From assembly GCA_938042195.1 (NCBI GenBank), contig CALIRQ010000004.1:1-64000 (forward strand): a stretch of 64,000 nt of DNA, written 5' to 3'. Position numbers and translations under genes: made by a program. The notes beneath the pieces were generated by a model. That model was given only the letters and a program-made list of their open reading frames with translations, was not told where the DNA came from and searched no databases. Positions 17,780 through 25,881 of this stretch are shown here, piece after piece. This stretch comes from an uncultured archaeon. Its GTDB lineage: Archaea; Thermoproteota; Bathyarchaeia; 40CM-2-53-6; CALIRQ01. Position 1 is the stretch's first letter. The number at the start of each line of letters is the position of its first letter.

Positions 17780-17884
17780 TTGGCTTGGTATTGCCCAAAT
17801 TGCAAAGTGGAATTTTCCGATTATCAGCCCTTTTGCCCGTATTGCAATAAGCCGTTGAGGAGGTCGAAGAGGGTCGAGTGGTAG
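17780..17884 (+). CDS. 34-residue zinc-ribbon mini-protein
   Basis: TTG-initiated frame with AWYCPNCKVEFSDYQPFCPY ending in CNKPLRRSKRVEW: two CPxC knuckles 15 residues apart form a complete rubredoxin-like or zinc-ribbon site, followed by a basic tail. GGGGAGGAG lies 7 nt upstream of the TTG. The tiny size means it is easily missed. Likely a nucleic-acid or protein-binding accessory; co-directional with the two small genes upstream. Confidence 0.65.
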   Translation: MAWYCPNCKVEFSDYQPFCPYCNKPLRRSKRVEW

Positions 17885-17978
17885 GGCGTTCGCCGCGCCC
17901 CCAGGGGAGCCGGAATGCGCGCGGGGCTCGGCGAGGGCAAGCGCATTTGTAAACTTCCAGATATCGGGCCCCGATCAC

Positions 17979-18409
17979 TCATGGGGCCCGCCGGGATCCC
18001 GGCAACCGCCACGCCCGGCCCTCCTTCACCAACCCGCGCTCCTTTAAACATCCCCGATAGACCCTCATGGCCTCATCGTAGAATCCGTCGTCGTAAAGGA
18101 CCTCGCCCTCCGATAATATATCATGGTCCAAGAGGCGCAGGCCCCTAACGTAATCGATGGATTCCCCGGGATGGAACCCGATGGCCCTTGGGCGTCGAAT
18201 AAAAACCCCTTGGATTACCTCCTCTCGAACACGCCCTCCGGGAGGCCCTCGGCCACGACGCATACATCTATATCGCTCGATCCTCTGAAGTCCCCCCTAG
18301 CGTAGGAGCCGAAGAGCAGGACGCACCTCGGCCGGAGCGGCCTTATCTCCTCGAGGAACCTTTTAAGAAGAAGATCCGCCTCCTCCCTGAGCTTTTTCTT
18401 TGGCAACAA
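17979..18409 (-). pseudogene. Frameshifted MNT-type nucleotidyltransferase (antitoxin)
   Basis: The first frame (18409-18215) carries the minimal nucleotidyltransferase motif GSYARGDFRGSSDIDV and stops just after GVFERR. The rest of the domain continues in another frame (to 17979): EEVIQGVFIRRPRAIGFHPG, then a region matching the C-terminal part of MNT proteins (DILSEGEVLYDD). The break is around 18218-18235. MNT proteins neutralise HEPN RNases by AMPylation; the HEPN partner directly upstream is also frameshifted. Either the locus has decayed or the assembly carries errors. TTG start inside the HEPN 3' end. Confidence 0.7.
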
Positions 18410-18795
18410 TCGCCCTCACCCTCTCGAATATCTCCTCCGCATACCTCAGGGCATCCCGGGCTTGGGATTCGGTATAATGGCTCTTAGCGGAGCCGCTGTA
18501 GAAAGCGTTCGCGCACCCTAGTGGGAATATAGTATTGGTCGAGGATCTTCGCCTTGTCCTCGAGCCCCTCCAAGCCCTCGACGTATCTTGACAGCTCCCT
18601 CAATAGCTCGCCTAGGTCGTGTCCCTTCATCTCAACGCCCAAGTAATTTAGGGCCGCCTTCAGGGCCATCTCGGCGCATTGTTGGGCGCAGAGGCAAACC
18701 TTGGACCATCGCCCGGCCCTGAAAAGGTCGAGCGCAGCCCCGAGGAAATCCTCCGCATCCTCCAGAAGGTCCATGGATCTGTCCAAAAGCCTCAC
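18363..18795 (-). pseudogene. Frameshifted HEPN-domain protein (toxin)
   Basis: HEPN four-helix-bundle protein: LLEDAEDFLGAALDLFRAGR, then CAQQCAEMALKAALNYLG and QYYIPTR. The reading frame ends early in VRERFLQRLR, but shifting by one base near 18511-18515 restores the family C-terminus ANAFYSGSAKSHYTESQARD followed by ALRYAEEIFERV, to a stop at 18363. I start at GTG 18795, about 29 nt from the TATA box; ATG 18816 is also open. HEPN/MNT pairs are type VII toxin-antitoxin systems, the HEPN protein being an RNase. With both members interrupted the pair is probably inactive. Confidence 0.7.
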
Positions 18796-18816
18796 CGAAT
18801 TGACCCCCAAGGCCAT

Positions 18817-18830
18817 TTTTAAATATATTT
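18817..18830 (-). promoter_or_regulatory. TATA box of the HEPN/MNT pair
   Basis: AAATATATTTAAAA on the minus strand about 25-30 nt upstream of GTG 18795, giving a leaderless transcript for the HEPN gene. Confidence 0.5.
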
Positions 18831-18899
18831 TGATTTGACCCCCCTCAGCTTTGGATCCGGAAAATTTGGAGGCGAGGCCATATCCCATCAGCGCCCCCC

Positions 18900-19553
18900 T
18901 CAGGCCTCGTAGGCGACTGGGTCCTCGATCCCCGCCTCCTCGAAGGCCCTCTTCCTATTCAGGCAGGATTCGCACCTTCCGCAATGCCTCTCCCCGCCCG
19001 AATAGCAGCTCCAAGTCAGCCCATAGGGGACCCCGAGCTCCGCGCCCAGCTCGATGACCTCCGACTTCTTCATATCGTGGAATGGGGCCTCGATCCTGAT
19101 CGAGGTCCCGGTCCCCAAGCGGGCGGCCCTTTCGAACGCCTCGAAGAACTCCCTCCTGCAATCCGGGTAGAAGGGCGCATCCGATCCCTGGGCCCCGTAG
19201 AAGACCGCCTCAGCCCCTATGGAGGCCGCGTAGGCGACGGCTATCGAGAGCATTACGGCGTTCCTGAAGGGCACTATGAGGGAGGGCTCGAATGCGGAGG
19301 GCATGGGCATTCCTTCATCGCATAGGGCCGTGGCCCCGGCGTAGACCTCCTTGAGGGCCGATAGGTCCACGATCTTGAGGGGGATCCCGAGCCCCTCGGC
19401 GATCCTCTTTGCGCTATCGATTTCGGCCCTCGAAGCCCTTTGGCCATAATCGAAGGTCAATCCGTGGACCTCGTAGCCCTCCCGCTTGGCCCAATAGGCC
19501 ACCGTGGAGCTATCCGGGCCGCCGGATAATATTACGATCGCCCTCTTCCTCAT
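18900..19553 (-). CDS. queC: 7-cyano-7-deazaguanine (preQ0) synthase QueC
   Basis: A 217-residue enzyme converting 7-carboxy-7-deazaguanine to preQ0 with ATP and ammonia, the precursor of archaeosine in tRNA. It has the PP-loop SGGPDSST near residue 10 and the C-terminal zinc site built from CYSGGERHCGRCESC, all four cysteines present. ATG 19553 overlaps the stop of the upstream queT-like gene (ATGA), so an in-frame extension to 19712 is rejected. Full length for the family. Confidence 0.95.
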   Translation of the reverse strand: MRKRAIVILSGGPDSSTVAYWAKREGYEVHGLTFDYGQRASRAEIDSAKRIAEGLGIPLKIVDLSALKEVYAGATALCDEGMPMPSAFEPSLIVPFRNAVMLSIAVAYAASIGAEAVFYGAQGSDAPFYPDCRREFFEAFERAARLGTGTSIRIEAPFHDMKKSEVIELGAELGVPYGLTWSCYSGGERHCGRCESCLNRKRAFEEAGIEDPVAYEA

Positions 19554-20035
19554 CGATCGCGCCCCCATCCCCTCAAGGCCCCGGATCTGGAAAGGTAAAG
19601 GTGGAGCGGATATCCGAGAGCAACGGTCGCGGCCGAAACCCCGGCCAGGACATAGGCGAAGCTGGCTAAGTATGGGAGGCCGAGCACCAGGTGGAGCATG
19701 AAGGCTATCCATATCGAGATGATGAGGCTATAAAGCCCCAGGCCCAGAAGGACGCTTTTCCTCCTCAGCCAATATATCGCCAATAGGCCCGCGAACGACG
19801 GCGCAGCGCTCAGGAGATCCATCGGCCCGAGCGGGCTGAATAAATTCCCGATGAATACGCCGAGCGCGATGCCGCATGCGGCCGGGATGCCGAACGTCGG
19901 GACGGCGCCCATCAGGGCGTTGGCCACGCGCAATTGGATTTGGAGGAAGCTTATCGGAGCCAAGAGGTAAACCAGGGCCGCATAGGAGGCTGCGAAGAAG
20001 GCGGCTATCGTTAATCCCCTTGCGCTCGCTCTCAT
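19550..20035 (-). CDS. queT: QueT-type deazapurine precursor transporter (ECF S component)
   Basis: A 161-residue membrane protein with five or six helices and the QueT-family segment QIQLRVANALMGAVPTFGIP followed by IGNLFSP. QueT proteins are predicted S components importing queuosine/archaeosine precursors. Coupling to queC by a 4-nt overlap supports this strongly. I start at ATG 20035, where the membrane protein begins (MRASARGLTIAAFFAASY); a GTG at 20083 is also open. No ECF ATPase is nearby. Confidence 0.88.
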   Translation of the reverse strand: MRASARGLTIAAFFAASYAALVYLLAPISFLQIQLRVANALMGAVPTFGIPAACGIALGVFIGNLFSPLGPMDLLSAAPSFAGLLAIYWLRRKSVLLGLGLYSLIISIWIAFMLHLVLGLPYLASFAYVLAGVSAATVALGYPLHLYLSRSGALRGWGRDR

Positions 20036-20114
20036 CCCTCCCCAACCCGGGGTTTGTAAAGCGGAACGGGTGGGAGGACCCACTCACCCGCTCTGACTTC
20101 TATGGGATTCCGGC

Positions 20115-20125
20115 CCATTTAAATC
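20115..20125 (-). promoter_or_regulatory. TATA box of the queT-queC operon
   Basis: Minus-strand ATTTAAATGGG, about 80-90 nt upstream of ATG 20035 and about 32-42 nt upstream of the alternative GTG 20083. Confidence 0.45.
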
Positions 20126-20195
20126 TTGTTTGGGTCGCCGGTCGGACTTGGGGCTCCTTAGCCCAGCCAGCGAAGCCTTCCGAACCGGTTGAATT

Positions 20196-21305
20196 TTAGG
20201 CCTCTATGATGGCGGCCACTGGTCCCCCGCCCGGCGGCCCCTGATGCTCCGATCCGCCCGATACGTAGACCATCGGGTCTCCAACTATTGATGCAATAAC
20301 AGCGTTCACAACAGCCCGCATATGCCTCGTGCTGCTGATATCCGAGTCCGTCAGGAGCGTCGTCCGCCTCCCTCGGACCCTCCCGGTTGGGTGGGCCCCT
20401 CCCTTCGCGAAGACGTTCACGACCCTCTTCTGTAGGGCCGGGGGAGGGCAACAGTCGAACTTAAGGCCCGCGCTCCTTAAAGCCTCCTTGACGCCTTCGG
20501 CATCTATCCCATCCCTCATCACGCTGTGCCCAATCCTGTATTTGCTGATGGATTTCGTCGAGTTCCCCATCAGTATTATCTCATCGTTAAGTAGCTCGAT
20601 GCCCGCAGAGGTCGATGCGGTCGTGGAGTAGAGGCTCCAATCCATGCATATTACGGAATCGTTCAACTTCTCCTCATCGATCTCTCCTAGGGCCAAGGCT
20701 ACGCCCAGCGCGGACGCGCCCCTGGAGTAACCCATGGACTTTAGGGTATCCGTGGTGACCACCGACTTCCCCCTCTTCATGGCGTCGTTGATCCTCTCGG
20801 AGGTCAAGAGGGGGCATTTGATCTGCACAAAGTGTACGTCCTTGGGGTCCTCTATCTCAGCATCCCTCATCGCCTCCTTTACGGCCTTCGCGACCTCCCG
20901 AACTTGGACCATCGTCCCTATCTCCTCGGGAAGGAAGTCCCTAGTGAAGGCCACGCCGATCGCGAGCCTCTTGTCCTTTCCCTCCGCCGCCCTAACCTCC
21001 TTCTTGGTGAAGATCGTTGCGTGTGGAGACGAAACGCCCTCGCACCCCCCAGAATTGACCAAGGCGACCCTCTTGCTCACCTGCTCTCGCGAGATGCCCA
21101 ACTTCTCCGATAGGAGTAATTGGAATGCCAGCGTGGCGAGGCCCCTTGTGAAGTCGTTGACGAGCCCGTTGCCCTCGGTCTTTGTTATTATGGCGACTAT
21201 GTCCCTCGGATCGATCTCTCCGGAATCGATCAACCTTCTCAGCTGGGAAACGTCGTCGGGGGAATCCATTGGGATCTTATAAACCCCTACGTCCATAACC
21301 TTCAT
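20196..21305 (-). CDS. Ring-opening amidohydrolase, cyanuric acid hydrolase/barbiturase family
   Basis: A 369-residue member of the AtzD/TrzD/barbiturase family, which hydrolyses one amide bond of cyanuric or barbituric acid. The fold has three repeated domains, each giving a Lys-Ser pair, and all are visible: K42 in IITKTEGNG with S85 in [13 protein letters not shown]; the Lys in [10 protein letters not shown] with the Ser in [12 protein letters not shown]; the Lys in [11 protein letters not shown] with the Ser in [15 protein letters not shown]. Length fits the family (355-370). ATG 21305 follows GGTGAGGG by 8 nt. It is the third gene of an operon after FdrA and DUF1116, 10 nt downstream. 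Cyanurate and barbiturate specificities cannot be told apart by eye. Confidence 0.93.
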   Translation of the reverse strand: MKVMDVGVYKIPMDSPDDVSQLRRLIDSGEIDPRDIVAIITKTEGNGLVNDFTRGLATLAFQLLLSEKLGISREQVSKRVALVNSGGCEGVSSPHATIFTKKEVRAAEGKDKRLAIGVAFTRDFLPEEIGTMVQVREVAKAVKEAMRDAEIEDPKDVHFVQIKCPLLTSERINDAMKRGKSVVTTDTLKSMGYSRGASALGVALALGEIDEEKLNDSVICMDWSLYSTTASTSAGIELLNDEIILMGNSTKSISKYRIGHSVMRDGIDAEGVKEALRSAGLKFDCCPPPALQKRVVNVFAKGGAHPTGRVRGRRTTLLTDSDISSTRHMRAVVNAVIASIVGDPMVYVSGGSEHQGPPGGGPVAAIIEA

Positions 21306-21315
21306 AATCAAACCC

Positions 21316-22713
21316 TCACCCGAACTCCTCGGCCAACCTCTTTAAAGCTTTTTCAAAGCACTCCATCGGTGCCCTCGTCAGCCCCGCGCCTATCTGGCCG
21401 ATCCCCGGCTCCCTATGGGCTATCCCGGTGTTTATGAATGGCGCGATTCCGGTCGCGATGACCTTCCTTACGTCTATGCCCGTGGGGGTGCCCTCGAAGT
21501 TGAGGTTTGGGATCGTGAAGTTCCCGTTCTTGGCAACGGTGATCTCGTACATCTCCCTCGTGTAATCGATGGCCTCTTGGGGCGATCCGCCGACGAACTG
21601 GACTATGGCCGGCGCGGCCGCCATTGCGAACCCCCCTATCCCGGCCGTCTCCGCGATGCTACTGTCGCCCAGATCCGGGTTCGCATCCTCGGCCTTGTAG
21701 CCCGGGAAGTAGAGGCCCTTGACGAACGGCGCTGGGGCCGTGAACCATTCCTCGCCCGTCCCAGCGACCTTCAGGCCGAACTCCGTCCCGTTCCGAGTCA
21801 TCGCCCTGACGAGGGATGAGCCCTCGAGGCCGGCCAGCGAGTCCATCATGGCCTTACAGGAGGCCATGGAGAGATTCAGGAAGAAGTGATCCGTCTCCGA
21901 TAGGTATTTGGCCACCTCCCCCACGATGTCATTCGATAGGCCCGCCCGGAGTAGGTGGGGCATGAAGGCCCTGGTGAAGAGCGATGTGGCCGCCACGTTC
22001 CTGTTGTGGCACTCGTCGCCCATGTGAAGCGCCCGCGCTATTAGGTTCCTAAGGTCTATCCCGCCCGCCTCCTCGATGCCCGCCGCCAGGGCCGGGGCTA
22101 GGGTCCCCTCGATCCACCGGAGCCTCTTAATGACCTCGGGCCCATAAGCCCCGAACCTCAGGACCTTCCCGAAGCCCTCGTTTATGTTCGAGTAGGCATA
22201 GTTGCCCAGCGCTTTATCCTTGACCACGAATACGGGCATGCTGGGCGATATGACGCCGGCCATCGGGCCCACCGCCGAATGCTCGTGGCATGGTTCGAAA
22301 ATTATCTCTCCAGACCTCAGGAGCCTCTCCGCCCCTTCGGGGGAATCCGCCAAACCTTCGAGCAAGGCCGCGCCGATCATGGCACCCCGCATGGGGCCGC
22401 ACATCCTATCCCAAGTCACGGGAGGCCCGGCGTGGAGGAACATATCCTCGCGCATCCCCGGAATGGCCTCCAAGGCCTTTTTGATGCCCACCAAGACGGG
22501 TTGGCTCTTCAGGACCCTCTCGATCCCCTCCCGGTTCGCCCGATCGACCTCGTCCCTCTCGAGCAGCGAGAGGAGCTTTATCTTCTCCGGATCCCCTCCC
22601 GCGGGCGGCCGCCATTCCACGTGTATAACTCCGACTTTTTGCTCCTCCAAGCTCTTGGCGAAAGATTCCAAGCCCAGATTAACTACCGAGATCCCCGCTC
22701 TCGTGATCCCCAT
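21316..22713 (-). CDS. DUF1116/YlbE (AllG-like) carbamoyltransferase component
   Basis: A 465-residue DUF1116 protein, homologue of E. coli YlbE/AllG. In E. coli allantoin degradation AllF, AllG and AllH (FdrA, YlbE, YlbF) together with carbamate kinase AllK serve the oxamate carbamoyltransferase step. Family stretches seen: [46 protein letters not shown] and [19 protein letters not shown] 22713 is preceded by AGGTGAG; the FdrA stop is 6 nt upstream. Here it precedes the ring-opening hydrolase, suggesting action on the carbamoyl group of the opened product. Confidence 0.92.
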   Translation of the reverse strand: MGITRAGISVVNLGLESFAKSLEEQKVGVIHVEWRPPAGGDPEKIKLLSLLERDEVDRANREGIERVLKSQPVLVGIKKALEAIPGMREDMFLHAGPPVTWDRMCGPMRGAMIGAALLEGLADSPEGAERLLRSGEIIFEPCHEHSAVGPMAGVISPSMPVFVVKDKALGNYAYSNINEGFGKVLRFGAYGPEVIKRLRWIEGTLAPALAAGIEEAGGIDLRNLIARALHMGDECHNRNVAATSLFTRAFMPHLLRAGLSNDIVGEVAKYLSETDHFFLNLSMASCKAMMDSLAGLEGSSLVRAMTRNGTEFGLKVAGTGEEWFTAPAPFVKGLYFPGYKAEDANPDLGDSSIAETAGIGGFAMAAAPAIVQFVGGSPQEAIDYTREMYEITVAKNGNFTIPNLNFEGTPTGIDVRKVIATGIAPFINTGIAHREPGIGQIGAGLTRAPMECFEKALKRLAEEFG

Positions 22714-22719
22714 CAAGGC

Positions 22720-24300
22720 TCACCTCAAACCAAAGGCCCCCTTGAGCTTCCCCCTCGTGGCGATCAAGGAGGCCATCCGTACGGCCTGGGCATTGCTCGG
22801 CATCACTATAACGCCCGCGTCCTCCAGCTTCCTCACTTGGGCGCTAAAGCCTTGCGGGTCCTCCTCAGTTCCCACCACGGATGCGACGAAGGAGAGGTAG
22901 CGGCCCTTCCTCTCGGCCGTGGCCCTCGCCTCCTCTATGAAGGGCTTAAGGGCGCCCGCCGGATCCGGGTGGGCCCCGTAACCCAAGACCACGTCGAACA
23001 ATATGACGGCCACGCTCGCATCCCTCGCCTCTCGGAGGATCCGCTCCTGCCTCTGTCCCGGATCTATCATCGGGTGGGGCTTGCCCTTGGTGAACTCCTC
23101 CTCGCCCATGTCGATGCACGTATTGCCCTTGCCGGGTTGGAGGCCGGAGATTTTGAGCTCAGGGTCCATGGGGGTATTTGAGTAGACCGGACCAATCAAT
23201 CCCGTCAGGATCGCTATGGATTCCTCGCAAAGGGATCCGCCGGAGAATAGGCCGCGCACGAACCTCTGCCTCCCGGAGAAGCGCTTATACTCCGCCTTGG
23301 CCTTCGAAAGTATCTCCTCCCCCCTCATGGTGAAGGCCTTCGGAACGTACCTCCTCTTCGACGCGAGCGAAACGGCTCGGAGGGCCGCCTCCTCCAAGGT
23401 CCCGGCTGGGATCCCACCCGCCTCCCTGATGAGCGTTGGGTTCCCGCCGATGAAGTCCACAACAACGGGCTTCTCGATCCTCTCGATCGCGTTGGCCAGC
23501 TTCCGCTCCACATCCGGGTGAGGGAGCTTCGAAACTAGGACGATTACCTCCGTTTCTGGATCTTCTTCGAGCAGCTTCATACCCTGTAACATAGTAATGC
23601 CGCCGACCTCTCGCCAAAGATCCCGTCCCCCCGTGCCTATGGCTTGCGTGATGCCCGAGCCGCTCCTATGGATCAGCGTAGTGACCTCCTGTAGGCCTGT
23701 CCCGGCGGCCCCGACGACCCCTATTGGCCCCTTCCTCACGGCATTCGCGAACGCCAAGCCGGCTCCATCGATGATCGCGGTGCCGCATCCGGGCCCCATC
23801 ATCAGGAGGCCCTTCTCCTTGGCGAGCCTCTTCAGCTCGATCTCATCCTCGAGGGGGACGTTGTCGCTGAAGAGGAGGACGTGGAGGCCCCTCCTCAACG
23901 CCTTGAGGACCTCGAGCTTCGCGAACTCCCCCGGGACCGATATGAGCGCGAGGTTCGCTTGAGGGTTTCGGTCCAAGGCGCTTTCGAGGCTCTTGGGCCG
24001 GATCAGGCGCTCCCGCGGGGCTGGCCGCCCCGCCCGCAGGAGTTCCTCTGCAGCCGCCAATGCGCTCCGAGCGGCATCCTCCGATATCGCCTCGATCACT
24101 ATGACCAAGTCGTTCGGGGCGGCGGATTTGGCCTCATCGGTGAGGAGCCCCGCCTCCCGCAAAAGCTTCTTGTTCTGCTCGGTCGCCATGACCGCGCCGA
24201 CCTGCTTGATGCCCTTGAGCGAACCGAGCTTGCTGGAGATCGTCATGAGCGAGCTGGAATCCCAGTACGTATTCTTCTTCACCATCGTGCTTAAAACCAT
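22720..24300 (-). CDS. fdrA: FdrA (AllF-like) carbamoyltransferase component
   Basis: A 526-residue FdrA protein with a succinyl-CoA-synthetase-like architecture: VKKNTYWDSSSLMTISSKL at the start, a nucleotide-type Rossmann segment GVVGAAGTGLQEVTTLIHR followed by SGITQAIGTGGRD, and a ligase-like C-terminal domain with LFSGGSLCEESI. FdrA is the AllF part of the phosphorolytic oxamate carbamoyltransferase. First gene of the operon FdrA, DUF1116, ring-opening hydrolase. ATG 24300 sits about 10 nt after the predicted transcription start; ATG 24285 is a second candidate. Confidence 0.92.
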   Translation of the reverse strand: MVLSTMVKKNTYWDSSSLMTISSKLGSLKGIKQVGAVMATEQNKKLLREAGLLTDEAKSAAPNDLVIVIEAISEDAARSALAAAEELLRAGRPAPRERLIRPKSLESALDRNPQANLALISVPGEFAKLEVLKALRRGLHVLLFSDNVPLEDEIELKRLAKEKGLLMMGPGCGTAIIDGAGLAFANAVRKGPIGVVGAAGTGLQEVTTLIHRSGSGITQAIGTGGRDLWREVGGITMLQGMKLLEEDPETEVIVLVSKLPHPDVERKLANAIERIEKPVVVDFIGGNPTLIREAGGIPAGTLEEAALRAVSLASKRRYVPKAFTMRGEEILSKAKAEYKRFSGRQRFVRGLFSGGSLCEESIAILTGLIGPVYSNTPMDPELKISGLQPGKGNTCIDMGEEEFTKGKPHPMIDPGQRQERILREARDASVAVILFDVVLGYGAHPDPAGALKPFIEEARATAERKGRYLSFVASVVGTEEDPQGFSAQVRKLEDAGVIVMPSNAQAVRMASLIATRGKLKGAFGLR

Positions 24301-24334
24301 AGTTTATTCCTCACAGCTGTCTGCGGACGGCTTC

Positions 24335-24346
24335 AAATTTAAGCTT
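24335..24346 (-). promoter_or_regulatory. TATA box of the fdrA operon
   Basis: Minus-strand GCTTAAATTTGA about 35-45 nt upstream of ATG 24300. The 156-bp gap is shared with the divergent DUF2877 gene, so a regulator could control both sides from here. Confidence 0.5.
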
Positions 24347-24456
24347 TTCCAATCGGATCGGCCGATCGAAGAGCCATGGCCACCGAGCGACTCGCCCAGA
24401 AGCGAAAAACTTTTGGATCCGTGGCTCGGAATTAAGCCATAGGTCAGCCGAGTTCG

Positions 24457-25422
24457 ATGTGCGGCCATTTGATGCAAGCCTTCGGAATCTCCATGGGCTC
24501 ATCCGCCAAAAAGGCCCTCAATAAGAGGGGCGAGATCGGACGGGTCCACAGCATCTTCCAGAATACCTTGTATATCCTGACGGGGAATCGGAGGCTGATC
24601 GGGGTAGTCGGCCCTAGGTCTTACAACATGCCGATCAACCTCAAGGTTTGGCTTCCAGAAAGATTGGCGATTGGGGATTTGGGGTTGAGCCAGGGGATCC
24701 CGGTGTGGCGCTCTGGCGATCTGTTAATGATTGGCGGCGGTCTTTCGGTAGACCTCCGCGGGATCAGGATCTGGAAGCCCGTCGGGAGGAAGCGCTTGGT
24801 TTTGGATGGGGCCAAGCTCCTCCGTTCCATTGAGGAGGTCGAGAATGCCGCATTGGAAAGGGCCTCCGCCGAGGGCTTCGGGCCATTGATCCCCCACAGG
24901 GAGGGTTTGATCGCCAACGACCTATATGGAGTTCCTTCGGGCGAGCCGGTGATATCGAATGCTGCTAGATGTATTGCCAACCTCTTCAAGGCCGTCAAGG
25001 AGCATGATCCGATCGGAATCGATCGGAACGTGATCGGTTTGATCGGCTTGGGCCCCGGGCTTACGCCTTCCGGTGACGATTTCCTGACGGGATTTTTGGC
25101 GAGCCTGATATTCGGGGTTAGGAGTTGTCCCCATCGATTTAGGTTCCCGATCGGAAGCCTACGGGAATCGATTCTGAGGGCGAGGATCTCGACGACGCTC
25201 GTGAGCCAAGAGTTCCTCCTACACGCGGTCGAGGGGCACGTTGCCGAGCCGGTCAATGACCTCATAGCGGCCCTCTTCGATGGGGGCCCCCAGTTGCGCC
25301 TGCTGACCCATAGGGTGGTCGATATGGGTGAAACTTCGGGCAGCGATATAATACTAGGCATCCTTATCGGGGTTTCGTTGCTCATTCAAACGATGGAGTC
25401 GGCACATGAGCTCAAGTTTTGA
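24457..25422 (+). CDS. DUF2877 (YlbF/AllH-like) carbamoyltransferase component
   Basis: A 321-residue DUF2877 protein, homologue of E. coli YlbF/AllH, the third protein of the AllFGH set. Family signatures GLGPGLTPSGDDFLTGFLAS (about 195-214) and GETSGSDIILGI near the C-terminus are intact. It is transcribed away from the fdrA operon. ATG 24457 is used; ATGs at 24472 and 24493 are possible. All three components plus carbamate kinase are therefore present on about 5.6 kb. Confidence 0.9.
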   Translation: MCGHLMQAFGISMGSSAKKALNKRGEIGRVHSIFQNTLYILTGNRRLIGVVGPRSYNMPINLKVWLPERLAIGDLGLSQGIPVWRSGDLLMIGGGLSVDLRGIRIWKPVGRKRLVLDGAKLLRSIEEVENAALERASAEGFGPLIPHREGLIANDLYGVPSGEPVISNAARCIANLFKAVKEHDPIGIDRNVIGLIGLGPGLTPSGDDFLTGFLASLIFGVRSCPHRFRFPIGSLRESILRARISTTLVSQEFLLHAVEGHVAEPVNDLIAALFDGGPQLRLLTHRVVDMGETSGSDIILGILIGVSLLIQTMESAHELKF

Positions 25423-25881
25423 ACCCAAAGCCCGACTTCTTGACCGTCTCTTTAACCGATTGTTTTCGATTATTTAGGACGGATTTATCGATCAATTTTT
25501 CGAAAAAGAGGATTAATGAACCCCTCCCTAGCGCATGTAAAAACTGTTTTCCAAAAAAAGAAAGTCTTTCAAGCGCGTGCTTTCGAAGGGGCTAAATACG
25601 TATTCTTTTGAAATTGAAATGCCACGTTTTTATACGTTCCCAATGGGGCAACCGGGTTTATTCTTCACTTTGAAAAGGCGTTTGATTAATGCGCCGATAA
25701 TGCTGGCCTTCGTGGTTGCCTATTGATTTACATATTTAAGGATTATGTGGGGTAAGGGAAACATGAGGGCAAGAGAACATTGGTTCGGAATTTGGGCTCA
25801 AATTTTAAATAAAAGGGGGATTTCGTTTCGCTCCGCGCTGCGGTAAATCGCTCCGGAACGGAGCCGGATGACCGGTGGGTA
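25423..25881. other. A+T-rich intergenic region with hairpin and a possible 27-residue ORF
   Basis: A 459-bp gap between convergent genes, clearly richer in A+T than its flanks. A perfect stem-loop GCTCCG-GAA-CGGAGC at 25850-25864 sits 18 bp beyond the stop of the minus-strand permease and may aid termination. A plus-strand 27-codon frame (ATG 25763 to TAA 25846, MRAREHWFGIWAQILNKRGI...) follows ACATATTTAAGG and GGTAAGGG, but I do not recognise it. No RNA gene was recognised. Confidence 0.4.

Noticed and set aside
18900-19712. Longer QueC beginning at 19712
   Set aside because: The extra 53 residues are antisense-like and overlap queT; the ATGA junction at 19553 is the natural start.
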